64,000 nucleotides of DNA, taken from NCBI GenBank assembly GCA_034434835.1, contig DAOTXX010000064.1:9080-73079 (forward strand), given 5' to 3'. This document shows, piece by piece, positions 24,308 through 32,049 of the stretch. This DNA comes from JBGLNJ01 sp034434835 (lineage in GTDB: Bacteria; Chloroflexota; Anaerolineae; Fen-1058). The notes under the pieces are model-generated. The model saw only the letters and a program-made list of their open reading frames with translations, searched no databases and was not told the DNA's origin. A program made the translations under genes and the position numbers. Position 1 is the stretch's first letter. Every line of letters begins with the position of its first letter.

Positions 24308-25150
24308 TTATTGGCTCTGGCGAAATTCGATGCCACCATTGCTAGAGTGCAGCTCAATCGAGATCGTCGGGTTGCCGCCGACCGTTCCCCGCATTTCCGA
24401 GTCACGTGACCCGCCGGTGCGAGTCACCGGGAACTCGCTGGTGATTCGGCCGTTGCTTGTTTCCGCGTCGAACGTGAAGCTGGCGCCAGACGGCAAGGTG
24501 AGCGTGATGCGTCCATTCGAGGTGCGGAATGAGTGGTCGCCTGCAGCCAGCGAGCCTCCGAACTCCAAAGCCCCATTGGAGGTACGAGCGTTGACGATCG
24601 CACTTGCAGCTTTGATCTCGATGTTGCCATTGCTCGTATCCAGCTTGAGGTGGCCTGTGCTGCCGTCCACTTCAATCCTGCCATTTGACGTGTTCGCGGT
24701 CACATCGCTCGTCGGGCCGGTTACCACAATCTTGCCGTTACTTGATCGCAATTCCAGGCTCGCCCCTTTGGGCACCTTGACGCTAGCAGAAGCGCCCGAG
24801 TTGCCGAACGTTGCTCTTTGGCTGGGCCGCCGCGCGGTGACGCGGATCGTGCTGCCCTCTTGTGTCATCGAGACCTGGATATCTCTCAGGTCTTCTTGAG
24901 CAGCCGCCTGGCTGTTGCCCGAGCCACGTTTGGTCACACTGGCCTGGACAGTGCTTCCCGAATCCGTTGTGATCTGAATCGTGCCATTGAACACTTCAAC
25001 GACGACGCGTGGCGCTGTGGTGACCTCAAACGACTGCGTGATCGTTTCCTCAGTCGTAAAGAGATTGACACCCGTGATAGTGTTACAACCCAACGAGGCT
25101 GCGATCAACGCGATCAAAACAACGATAAAGGATTGGCGTGTGTTCAACAT
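24308..25150 (-). CDS. DUF4097-type beta-repeat lipoprotein
   Basis: A 280-residue predicted lipoprotein. The signal ends in a lipobox, IALIAASLGC. The mature part is a right-handed beta-type repeat in which TSNGRI-like phrases recur: LRSSNGKIVVTG, ANTSNGRIEVDG, LDTSNGNIEIKA, ARTSNGALEFGG, FRTSNGRITLTL, AETSNGRITSEF and LHSSNGGIEFRQ. This is the DUF4097/DUF4098 adhesin-like pattern. It probably sits on the outer face of the membrane. The start at 25150 gives a complete signal peptide; upstream codons overlap the previous gene. It is last in the sigma-factor operon. Confidence 0.85.
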   Translation of the reverse strand: MLNTRQSFIVVLIALIAASLGCNTITGVNLFTTEETITQSFEVTTAPRVVVEVFNGTIQITTDSGSTVQASVTKRGSGNSQAAAQEDLRDIQVSMTQEGSTIRVTARRPSQRATFGNSGASASVKVPKGASLELRSSNGKIVVTGPTSDVTANTSNGRIEVDGSTGHLKLDTSNGNIEIKAASAIVNARTSNGALEFGGSLAAGDHSFRTSNGRITLTLPSGASFTFDAETSNGRITSEFPVTRTGGSRDSEMRGTVGGNPTISIELHSSNGGIEFRQSQ

Positions 25151-25166
25151 CTGTATTCTCCAGGTC

Positions 25167-25200
25167 AAACCTCCCACAGGGCTTGCCCTGCAGGAGGTTT
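25167..25200. repeat. Bipartite hairpin in the leader of the DUF4097 gene
   Basis: Outer arms AAACCTCC/GGAGGTTT and inner arms AGGGC/GCCCT. It lies between two co-directional genes and carries no U tract. It resembles the hairpins at 2401 and 27896. Confidence 0.5.
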
Positions 25201-25211
25201 CCGACGAATTT

Positions 25212-26588
25212 CTACAGTTCGCCCACCGGCTTGTCGAGCGGCGAAGTTGTGGGAGGTGATTCGCCTGGCGGAGTCGAGTCAGCCACAGGTACAGCAGGCT
25301 CTGGCGCTGCAGGCTGTGGAGGCTCTGGCGCTGTTGGTGCCGGTGGTGCAGGCGGCACGCCTGGCGCGACGGGCGCAGCCGGAGCTGATCCCCCCGATGC
25401 GGGCGGCACGTGATTCGGTATGTACTCGCGCGTGCCAAAGCGCGTCAACACGACAGCCCCCAATCCAAGTGGCGCAAGCACAGCAAAGAGCACCCAGCCC
25501 AAGAGGCCGATGAGGCCGAGGCCGCAGAGCCACCAGAACTCACCCAATGAGCCTAGCGATGAAAGCCCTAGCCACAGCACAGTGATCATCGCCGTGCCCG
25601 CCGCCGCGCAAGTTGCTGGCGTGGCATAGCGCACACCCAAAGCGCCAAGCAGCCGTTCGCCAATGATCTGGCCGATTGCGATCCAGCCAACCAGCCAGGC
25701 AACCGCCAGCGCCAACCAGATAGCTCCCAGGAACAAGAGACCGATCAATCCCAGTCCGCAAGCAACAACCAGGATCGCCGATAGGATCGTCAAAGCGATG
25801 AATACCGGGATGGCAACGATATAGACCAGGACCGTCAGGAGACCGACCACCCAACTGATGGCCGGGGCAATGGTAATAGTTTGCCGCACCCGTTCGATCG
25901 GATCGTGCCATAGTGCGGTGACAAACACAGCCAAAGCCGCTAGCACAACAGCCGTGACCATCGCGCTCACAAGTTCGCCTGTAAAGCTCCAGAATCTATA
26001 GAGGCCTCTTTCGACCAGGGTCTGGGGTTGGCTGGGAACAGGTACAACAGGCGGAATGGGCACGACCGGCGCAACAGGTACACCGCTAGACTCGCCACCA
26101 TGTATCTGCGCGCCCGGCTCACGGGTGAGCGCGCCACCGACGCGAACCAGTTGCCCATCCACCACAGCGGACGAGCGCAATCGCACGTCGCCACCGATCA
26201 GCACCAGGTCACCCTGCACGCGGCCTGCGATGTCGGCACTGCCGCCGAACAGGACCACGTTGCCGTCCACGCGGGTATCGGTTTGCAACGTCGCCACACC
26301 TCCAAATACGACCAGGTCACCGCGCAGTCGTTCGCCGGGGCGCAGTGTGTAGCTTCCGCCAAAGATAACCTTGCCTTCTTCGTCGCCAATTTCAAAGCCC
26401 GGCTGGCTTTCGGTGGTCGGTGCAGGAGTCGGTTGCGTCACGGGAGCCGGTGTCGGCAGCGGCGATGTGACGGTTGCTTCTGGTGTGGCCTGAGGCTGCA
26501 TGTTGCGCCCCGGCCCGGCCGCCATCACCGGTAGCGCCATCATCGCCGTCAAAACAAGAAGCATCAATATCAACCCTGTTTTCTTCAT
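25212..26588 (-). CDS. Bactofilin-like polymer-forming membrane protein
   Basis: A 458-residue exported protein. A signal peptide (MKKTGLILMLLVLTAMMALPVMAA) and a TP-rich linker lead into a beta-helix-like region at about residues 75-165 with repeats such as LVVFGGVATLQTDTRVDGNVVLFGG. This resembles the polymer-forming cytoskeletal (bactofilin) pattern but is predicted to be outside the cytoplasm. About six membrane helices follow (about 200-385), then a Pro/Ala-rich C-terminus. The ATG has GGAGGAATTG upstream. It follows the anti-sigma gene, so it is a likely member of that sigma factor's envelope regulon. Confidence 0.75.
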   Translation of the reverse strand: MKKTGLILMLLVLTAMMALPVMAAGPGRNMQPQATPEATVTSPLPTPAPVTQPTPAPTTESQPGFEIGDEEGKVIFGGSYTLRPGERLRGDLVVFGGVATLQTDTRVDGNVVLFGGSADIAGRVQGDLVLIGGDVRLRSSAVVDGQLVRVGGALTREPGAQIHGGESSGVPVAPVVPIPPVVPVPSQPQTLVERGLYRFWSFTGELVSAMVTAVVLAALAVFVTALWHDPIERVRQTITIAPAISWVVGLLTVLVYIVAIPVFIALTILSAILVVACGLGLIGLLFLGAIWLALAVAWLVGWIAIGQIIGERLLGALGVRYATPATCAAAGTAMITVLWLGLSSLGSLGEFWWLCGLGLIGLLGWVLFAVLAPLGLGAVVLTRFGTREYIPNHVPPASGGSAPAAPVAPGVPPAPPAPTAPEPPQPAAPEPAVPVADSTPPGESPPTTSPLDKPVGEL

Positions 26589-26649
26589 TGCAATTCCTCC
26601 ATGTCCATCTCGTATCTATAGTGACAACGTGAGTCGTCGCTACGAATCG

Positions 26650-27234
26650 TCATTGGATCACGATGAACATCGGCAACATCTCTGCACTTCGTCGCCGTGT
26701 GACATTTCTCATCACAAAAGCCCAGGCCGCCGTGACAGAGATCAACATCACGGCATAACCCGCCAAGAGTGGCCCACTCGACCTCAGGAGAGAACGACCC
26801 GCCTCGAACAGCGCACCGAGTGTGACGAGCCAGCGTGCGATCTCTGTGACGATATTGACGAACAGAGACGGCGCGCTTTCCATCAGGCTGGCAAGGCCCA
26901 ACCACGCGGCGATCAATGCCGGGATCGTCAAGAGCGCCAGAGCCGCCGTCCCCGCAACCAACACGCCGACCCAGGCGATAGCCCGTTCGCGCCGGGCGCG
27001 CCGAGTCTGAAGCGCTTGATGCTGCGCCCACCGTTCGGCAAAACGATTGACAAAGCCAGGCGCTGGCGCCAAGGTGGCGGCGCTGGATAGAACGCGATCC
27101 ACTTGCTGAAACGCAACCCATCGAGTATGGCACTCGACGCAGACCGCCAGGTGTGCCTCCAGTTCTGTGCGTTCTTGCGCTGTCAGCCGCCCGTCTAGCA
27201 TCAACGACATCCGCTCGCCATAGTCGTGTGTCAT
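26650..27234 (-). CDS. Zinc-binding anti-sigma factor
   Basis: A 194-residue membrane protein. The N-terminal zinc-finger domain of the zf-HC2/ZAS type reads LEAHLAVCVECHTRW, giving the HxxxCxxC ligand set at about residues 28-35. Two transmembrane helices follow at about 90-115 and 155-175. Such proteins hold the cognate ECF sigma factor at the membrane until a signal releases it. Its start lies 4 bp after the sigma factor stop. An overlapping frame at 26585-27133 was judged a shadow. Confidence 0.85.
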   Translation of the reverse strand: MTHDYGERMSLMLDGRLTAQERTELEAHLAVCVECHTRWVAFQQVDRVLSSAATLAPAPGFVNRFAERWAQHQALQTRRARRERAIAWVGVLVAGTAALALLTIPALIAAWLGLASLMESAPSLFVNIVTEIARWLVTLGALFEAGRSLLRSSGPLLAGYAVMLISVTAAWAFVMRNVTRRRSAEMLPMFIVIQ

Positions 27235-27238
27235 CGCT

Positions 27239-27814
27239 TCACCTCACCAAGTGGTTCGCCGCCATCTGAAATCGTACGGCCCGATCCGCCAACATCGTTC
27301 GCGCGCGAAACAGCCTGGACTTGACTGCGCTCACCGTGCTGTGCATCGCTTCCGCGATCTCTTCGTAGGACAAATCGTACCAGTAACGCAGCACAACCGG
27401 CAGCCGGTAATCCGGCGGGAGTGTCGCGAGCATCTTGCGCACGGTCGTTTCCTTTTCTTCCTGCAACATCGTGTCCTCCGGGCCAAATTCGAGAGTGACC
27501 AGCGACTCGGCGGGTGCTTCTTCGTCTTCAATCGAGAGCCACGTCAACCGCCTGCGCCGCAACAAGTCAATGCAATAGTGTGATGCGATGGAAAGCAGCC
27601 ACGAACTGAACTTGCGTCCCGGCTGGTAGGTCGAAAATTGAGTGTACGCGCGCAAAAATGTCTCCTGGGCGGCTTCTTCGGCTTCGGCGCTATCCCCCAA
27701 CATTCGATAGGCTAGGTTGTAGACCGGTTTCTGATATGCTTCGACCAGGCGGGTAAACGCTGCCGTATTGCCACGCCGGGCTGCCGCCAGGTCAGCGGTT
27801 TCGTTGTCGTACAA
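27239..27814 (-). CDS. ECF-type RNA polymerase sigma factor
   Basis: A 191-residue sigma-70 family ECF factor. Region 2 includes YNLAYRMLGDSAEAEEAAQETFLRAYTQF with FSSWLLSIASHYCIDLLRRRR. Region 4 includes LPPDYRLPVVLRYWYDLSYEEIAEAMHSTVSAVKSRLFRARTML. Sizes and spacing are typical of the RpoE-like group. The start is a TTG with AGGAG upstream. It heads the sigma/anti-sigma/bactofilin-like/DUF4097 order, suggesting autoregulated control of envelope proteins. No clear ECF-type promoter could be identified by eye upstream. Confidence 0.9.
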   Translation of the reverse strand: MYDNETADLAAARRGNTAAFTRLVEAYQKPVYNLAYRMLGDSAEAEEAAQETFLRAYTQFSTYQPGRKFSSWLLSIASHYCIDLLRRRRLTWLSIEDEEAPAESLVTLEFGPEDTMLQEEKETTVRKMLATLPPDYRLPVVLRYWYDLSYEEIAEAMHSTVSAVKSRLFRARTMLADRAVRFQMAANHLVR

Positions 27815-27895
27815 AGGTGCGCTCCTGGGCCTTGCGGGCCGCTTTCACAGATTACTACGGATTATAGCGCAAAAAGTTGCGTCGCCACATCATCC

Positions 27896-27931
27896 AAGCC
27901 TCCCGCAGGTTCATGCAACCTGTGGAGGCTT
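27896..27931. repeat. Bipartite hairpin upstream of the sigma factor gene
   Basis: Outer arms AAGCCTCC/GGAGGCTT and inner arms CAGGTT/AACCTG around CATGC. It lies between the lexA terminator and the sigma-factor start. Confidence 0.55.
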
Positions 27932-27942
27932 GAGCTGGAGGC

Positions 27943-27968
27943 AAAAAAAGCCCGGCGCAAGGCCGGGC
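27943..27968 (-). terminator. Intrinsic terminator of lexA
   Basis: On the minus strand a GCCCGG/CCGGGC stem is followed by seven T, 20 bp after the lexA stop. Confidence 0.8.
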
Positions 27969-27988
27969 CTGGGAACGATGAGGCAATC

Positions 27989-28681
27989 TCACGTAAGCTG
28001 CCGCAACACTGCGACGACTTTGCCCTGGATCTCGACATTGGCCGGGTCAACATAGATGGGTTTCATCGTCGGATTGGCCGGTTGCAGTCGGACGCGCGGC
28101 TTGGCACCTCGAGGTCTTTCGTAATAAAAATGCTTGAGAGTCGTTTCCTCTCGGTCTTTGAGCCACACGGCCACCATCTCGCCGTTGTGAGCTTCCTTCT
28201 GATATTTCATCACCACAATGTCACCATCATTGATGAGCGCATCTATCATCGAATTGCCGCGCACCTCCAGCGCATACAAGTCTTCTTGCTCGCGGACGAT
28301 GTCGCGCGTCAACTCGATCGCGCGGTCGCCCATCGGTGAAAAGTTGCTGCCCGGGATCGGGATCGGTTGACCGGCCGCGATCACACCGAGCACTGGCACC
28401 TGGAATTGGCTTGCGGCTTCTTGAACCGGGCCGATCCTCTGCAAGGGCATCGTGAACGGGTTGCCGTTGACGTCTTTGAGCAAGCGGATGCCGCGCGAAA
28501 TCTCTTTGTCGCGCGCAATGTACCCCATGCGCTCCAACACGTTGAGGTTATAGGCGACGACCGAAGTGGACGAGATGCCGCCCCCCTCCAAAATCTCGCG
28601 GACGCTGGGGGGATACGAGTGCCGACGGATGAACCGGGTAATGTACTCGATGATTGCACGCTGCTTGGCAGATAGAGCCAT
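27989..28681 (-). CDS. lexA: LexA SOS repressor
   Basis: A 230-residue LexA. The winged-helix DNA-binding domain comprises AKQRAIIEYITRFIRRHSYPPSVREI and STSVVAYNLNVLERMGYI. The self-cleavage site is IAAG-QP (Ala103-Gly104), with catalytic Ser144 in RGNSMIDALINDGD and Lys183 in EETTLKHF. It represses DNA-damage genes until RecA filaments stimulate autocleavage. The start at 28681 follows AGGAGGTCACC. A LexA box in its own promoter spacer indicates autoregulation, and a matching box controls the FtsK-like gene at 51.6 kb. Confidence 0.95.
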   Translation of the reverse strand: MALSAKQRAIIEYITRFIRRHSYPPSVREILEGGGISSTSVVAYNLNVLERMGYIARDKEISRGIRLLKDVNGNPFTMPLQRIGPVQEAASQFQVPVLGVIAAGQPIPIPGSNFSPMGDRAIELTRDIVREQEDLYALEVRGNSMIDALINDGDIVVMKYQKEAHNGEMVAVWLKDREETTLKHFYYERPRGAKPRVRLQPANPTMKPIYVDPANVEIQGKVVAVLRQLT

Positions 28682-28735
28682 GGTGACCTCCTGATTTCCC
28701 AAAGAAAATCCCAAACGGTTTCCCAAGTTGGTCTT

Positions 28736-28764
28736 ATTGTATCAGAACATCAGTTCTGTGTCAA
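28736..28764 (-). promoter_or_regulatory. lexA promoter with LexA box in the spacer
   Basis: On the minus strand TTGACA (28759-28764) and TACAAT (28736-28741) have a 17-bp spacer. The spacer contains AGAAC-N4-GTTCT (28744-28757), a perfect palindrome of the Gram-positive LexA-box type. Binding there would block RNA polymerase. Confidence 0.88.
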
Positions 28765-28835
28765 GGGGCAATCTGTGTAAATCCCTAGACATTCGGGCCT
28801 GGAAGGTTGTCGGGGCCAGGGGATTACTTTCTATA

Positions 28836-28875
28836 TTGACACAGCGCGGGGTTTCGGCTATACTTCAACGAGTAT
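28836..28875 (+). promoter_or_regulatory. Promoter and ArsR-type operator of the metal-efflux operon
   Basis: TTGACA (28836-28841) and TATACT (28859-28864) with a 17-bp spacer. The perfect inverted repeat ATACT-N6-AGTAT (28860-28875) overlaps the -10 box and resembles the 12-2-type operators of ArsR/SmtB sensors. The repressor gene starts at 28897. Confidence 0.75.
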
Positions 28876-28896
28876 TTAAGTGAAATCAGGAGGCTT

Positions 28897-29277
28897 ATGC
28901 CCACGCGGAAACAGGCCGTGTTGAGCGGCGAGGTGTGCGAAATCTTTTGCTTCGACGAAAAGCTGGTGGCGCAAATCAAGGAGCAGGTCACCGCCGTCGA
29001 GGGGCTTTCGCGTGTGTTTCGAGTGCTCGGCGACGAGACGCGCGCCCGGATCGTTTACGCACTGGCGCAGGCTGAACGATTGTGCGTGTGCGACATTGCG
29101 CAGATCGTCGGCTTATCACTACCAGCCGTCTCGCATCACCTGCGGGTGCTCCGCAAGCAAAATATGGCTCGCGCTTCCAAAGAGGGCAAGATGGTCTTTT
29201 ACTCGCTGGCGGATGATCACGTTGCGGCGCTCATCAGGCAAGGCGCGGAACATGCCAGCGAGATCAAGCATAGATAA
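28897..29277 (+). CDS. ArsR/SmtB-family metal-sensing repressor (CadC-like)
   Basis: A 126-residue winged-helix repressor. The metal motif ERLCVCDIAQIVGLS at about residues 63-77 places two Cys in helix alpha-3, as in CadC and ArsR. N-terminal Cys residues (GEVCEIFC) can complete a CadC-type thiolate site for Cd, Pb or Zn. The recognition helix is LPAVSHHLRVLRKQNMA. The ATG has TCAGGAGG upstream. It probably represses its own operon through the ATACT/AGTAT palindrome and is released by metal. A MITE-like element separates it from the efflux ATPase gene. Confidence 0.88.
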   Translation: MPTRKQAVLSGEVCEIFCFDEKLVAQIKEQVTAVEGLSRVFRVLGDETRARIVYALAQAERLCVCDIAQIVGLSLPAVSHHLRVLRKQNMARASKEGKMVFYSLADDHVAALIRQGAEHASEIKHR

Positions 29278-29281
29278 GAGC

Positions 29282-29379
29282 CTGTCCGAAAACTAGCGGG
29301 TCAGGCTCCCATGCCCGACACCTGCCGCCGTCAGGGGGTTCGGCGGCGTGGGAGCCGCCTGTGCTGGGTTTTCGGATAG
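29282..29379 (+). mobile_element. MITE-like inverted-repeat element
   Basis: A 98-bp element between the repressor and the P-type ATPase. The left end begins CTGTCCGAAAAC and the right end is GTTTTCGGATAG; the arms are about 34 bp each, with related TGGGAGCC blocks. A single end with the same features is at 54182-54216. No target duplication is evident. It must be transcribed as part of the operon and can fold as a hairpin in the mRNA. Confidence 0.6.
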
Positions 29380-29407
29380 ATTCCAAGTCTATCGGTAAAG
29401 GCGAAAG

Positions 29408-31519
29408 ATGAGTATTGTCACGAAAACCATCGAGTTGGATGTCAAGGGAATGGATTGTGCCGAGTGCGTGATGCACGTGGAGCAAGCGGTCAGTGCATTG
29501 CCGGGTGTTTCTCGCGCTCAAGTCTATTTGATGGCGGAAAAGGGCGTGGTCGAGTTTGACCCATTGTGCATGGACGAACGCAAGATCATTCACGCGATCG
29601 AATCAGCAGGCTATCGCGCCAATGTTGCAGGACAGGGTGCGACGCAGCGCAATAGCATCACACATTTAGCCGACACGATACGCCTGGCGTTCATCGGCGC
29701 GGTGGGCGTGCTGGCCGTGTTCGCGTTCGTCGCAGAGCGAACGGGTCTGGCCGAAACGGCGCTGAGTCACATTCCCCCTTGGCTGGCGTTTTTAGCGGTG
29801 TTGGCAGGTGGCATTCCGATTTTCGTCGCCGCGATCAAAGGGCTCTTGGCGCGCCAGATCAACGCCGATTTGCTGATGTCCATCGGCATCCTGGCTGCCA
29901 CGGCGCTGGGCGAGTTTGTCGCCGCTGCGATGATCGTGTTCTTTATGACGGTCGCGCATTCCCTCGAATCGTTCACGACCAGCAAATCGCGCGAGGCGAT
30001 CCGCGCGTTGATGCGCATTGCGCCTCAAACCGCCTGCGTGGTGCGCGATGGCGCAGAGGTCAACATCGGCATCGAGCAACTCCAGTTGGGCGATCAGGTG
30101 CTTGTTCGGCCTGGCGAGCGGATTCCGGTGGACGGGCGTGTGCTCTCCGGTCATAGCGCGGTGGATCAATCACCCATCACCGGCGAGTCGTTGCCGGTCG
30201 AGAAAAACGTCGGCGCTCAGGTTTTTGCAGGCACACTGAATCAGCTCGGCGCGCTCACTATTGAAGCGACATGCATCGGGCGTGACACGACGCTCGGCAA
30301 GATCGTCCGACTGGTTGAAGAGGCTGAAGCATCCAAAGCGCCCGCGCAAAAGTTTGCCGATCGGTACAGCTCGTACTTTTTGCCGGTCGTGCTGGGCATT
30401 GGCCTGTTGACGATGCTGCTTTCCCGTGACGTGCGGCACGGCATCGCAGTGCTCGTGGTCGCATGCCCCTGCGCGGTCGCGCTGGCTACGCCGCTCTCGG
30501 TGGTCGCCAGTACCGGCGCAGCAGCCCGGCGCGGCATTCTGGTCAAAGGGGGATTGTTTCTCGAGGCGCTGGCGCGCGTGGATACCGTCGTCGTGGACAA
30601 AACCGGCACGCTCACGTTGGGCAAGCCCACTGTCACCCGAATTTCAAATATCAAATCTCAAATGTCAAAAGATGAGGTGTTGGCGCTAGCGGCCGAATTG
30701 GAGCAATACAGCGAGCATCCGCTGGCAGGAGCGGTGATGGAGGAAGCCCGACGGCGCGGATTGGAGTTGGACGGCGCGCGCGACTTTCGAGCAATCCCCG
30801 GTAAAGGCGTTACGGCCCGAGTGAACGGTGACTCAGTTTGCCTGGGCACACGGGCGTTTCTGGACGAGTGCGGCGTCACGATCAATGCCGATCAGATCCG
30901 GCGCGCCGAAGAACTGGAAGCGCTGGGGCAGACGGTGCTGTGGCTGGCGCGCAACTCGGAGGCGCTAGGGTTCATCGCCGTGGCCGATGTGATTCGTCCA
31001 GAAGTCCCAGCCGCGATTGCTGAATTGCGCCAGTTGGGTATCAAGCACATCCTCTTGCTCACAGGCGACAACGAGCGGACCGCGAATGCAGTGGCGGCGC
31101 AATTGGGCATCGCAGAAGTGCACGCGAATCTCTTGCCACAGGACAAGATCGAAGCTGTGCGGGCGTTGCAAGCTGGCGGCCACAAGGTCGCCATGATCGG
31201 CGATGGCATCAACGACGCGCCCGCGCTGGCGCAGGCCGACGTAGGAATTGCGATGGGCGCCGCTGGCACGGACGTTGCGCTCGAAGCGGCGCACGTGGCA
31301 TTGATGCGCGATGACTGGAGCCAGGTGCCGGAAGCGATCCGCGTGGGTCGTCGGACGTTCCGCACGATCCAGCAAAACATCACATTCGGCGTGCTGTACA
31401 ACATCGTGGGTGTAACGCTTGCGGCGTTAGGCATCCTGCCGCCCGTACTGGCTGCGGCGGCGCAGTCACTACCTGATGTGGCCGTGTTTCTCAATTCGTC
31501 GCGGCTGCTCAAGACCTGA
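29408..31519 (+). CDS. P1B-type heavy-metal efflux ATPase (Cd/Zn/Pb-like)
   Basis: A 703-residue P1B-ATPase. The N-terminal heavy-metal domain has GMDCAEC (Cys17, Cys20). About eight helices follow, with the ion-binding CPC at residues 353-355. Catalytic motifs are TGES (258-261), DKTGTLT (Asp397 phosphorylation site), HP in SEHPLAGAV, TGDNERT and MIGDGINDAPALAQADVGIAMG. The CPC motif and CadC-like neighbour point to Cd/Zn/Pb export. Residues 412-421 (ISNIKSQMSK), 9 residues after DKTGTLT, are encoded by a 7-bp-period tract, an apparent in-frame insertion or expansion. Confidence 0.92.
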   Translation: MSIVTKTIELDVKGMDCAECVMHVEQAVSALPGVSRAQVYLMAEKGVVEFDPLCMDERKIIHAIESAGYRANVAGQGATQRNSITHLADTIRLAFIGAVGVLAVFAFVAERTGLAETALSHIPPWLAFLAVLAGGIPIFVAAIKGLLARQINADLLMSIGILAATALGEFVAAAMIVFFMTVAHSLESFTTSKSREAIRALMRIAPQTACVVRDGAEVNIGIEQLQLGDQVLVRPGERIPVDGRVLSGHSAVDQSPITGESLPVEKNVGAQVFAGTLNQLGALTIEATCIGRDTTLGKIVRLVEEAEASKAPAQKFADRYSSYFLPVVLGIGLLTMLLSRDVRHGIAVLVVACPCAVALATPLSVVASTGAAARRGILVKGGLFLEALARVDTVVVDKTGTLTLGKPTVTRISNIKSQMSKDEVLALAAELEQYSEHPLAGAVMEEARRRGLELDGARDFRAIPGKGVTARVNGDSVCLGTRAFLDECGVTINADQIRRAEELEALGQTVLWLARNSEALGFIAVADVIRPEVPAAIAELRQLGIKHILLLTGDNERTANAVAAQLGIAEVHANLLPQDKIEAVRALQAGGHKVAMIGDGINDAPALAQADVGIAMGAAGTDVALEAAHVALMRDDWSQVPEAIRVGRRTFRTIQQNITFGVLYNIVGVTLAALGILPPVLAAAAQSLPDVAVFLNSSRLLKT
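30641..30668 (+). repeat. Heptamer-phased tract inside the metal ATPase gene
   Basis: Four direct 7-bp units ATNTCAA (varying only at the third base) lie within the coding sequence and keep the frame. They encode residues 412-420. Confidence 0.8.
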
Positions 31520-31715
31520 TACACGGATTTCCCACAGATTGCACGGATTGGCGAGTATCCACTGGTCATTCTGAGCCGCGTAGCGGCGAACCTGCCCGCC
31601 GCAGGCAGGGAATCTCTGTCGTGCAAGGCAGAGCGGCTTCGCGCCCCTTCACCCCCAGCGCCCGACAAACTCGCTCCACGCCATCCTCCAGTGACCATCC
31701 GACTCTTGTCTCCAT
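31520..31715. repeat. Repeat-rich gap after the metal ATPase
   Basis: The gap begins right after the stop codon with CACRGAT-like words spaced 11 and 9 bp (31520-31551), matching 639-670. A CATTCTGAG...GAATCTC element follows at about 31563-31660. No gene is visible. Confidence 0.55.
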
Positions 31716-31745
31716 GCATGGATTGGGTATATACTTGTCAAGGGG
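31716..31745 (+). promoter_or_regulatory. Putative dodecin promoter
   Basis: TTGTCT (31716-31721) and TATACT (31740-31745) with an 18-bp spacer, about 90 bp before the dodecin start. Confidence 0.5.
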
Positions 31746-31833
31746 TGGCGAGCCACGTTACCTGACCTGGCTCAATGACCCCAGGCAAGCCGCGCAGCAG
31801 GGAAAGCACCCATTCGGGCAAAAGGAGATCAAG

Positions 31834-32049
31834 ATGTCTGAAAGTGTCTACAAAGTGATCGAGGTGATTGGCACCAGCACCGAGTCGTGGGAAAAGGCCG
31901 CTGCCGCTGCGGTCGAGACCGCCGCCAAGACCTTGCACGACCTTCGCATCGCCGAAGTGGTCGATCTGGATCTGCAGATCGAAGACGGCAAGGTTCGCGC
32001 CTACCGGGCCAAAGTCAAAGTCTCTTTCAAGTATCACACCGAAGACTGA
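31834..32049 (+). CDS. Dodecin (flavin-binding storage protein)
   Basis: A 71-residue protein with the dodecin pattern: VYKVIEVIGTSTESWEKAAA with the flavin-stacking Trp, AVETAAKTLHDLRIAEVVDL, and YRAKVKVSFKYH. Dodecins assemble as hollow dodecamers that store or buffer FMN, riboflavin or related flavins in the cytoplasm. The ATG at 31834 is preceded by AAAGGAG; the longer upstream frame is non-coding. The gene is monocistronic, with its own promoter about 90 bp upstream. Confidence 0.9.
   Translation: MSESVYKVIEVIGTSTESWEKAAAAAVETAAKTLHDLRIAEVVDLDLQIEDGKVRAYRAKVKVSFKYHTED

Noticed and set aside
26585..27133. 182-codon frame overlapping the anti-sigma factor gene
   Set aside because: The alternative frame contains the HxxxCxxC zinc finger and two proper membrane helices, and fits between sigma factor and bactofilin-like genes; this frame does not.
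30641..30668. Frameshift or pseudogene in the metal ATPase caused by the repeat
   Set aside because: The frame stays open and all downstream P-type ATPase motifs follow in the same frame.
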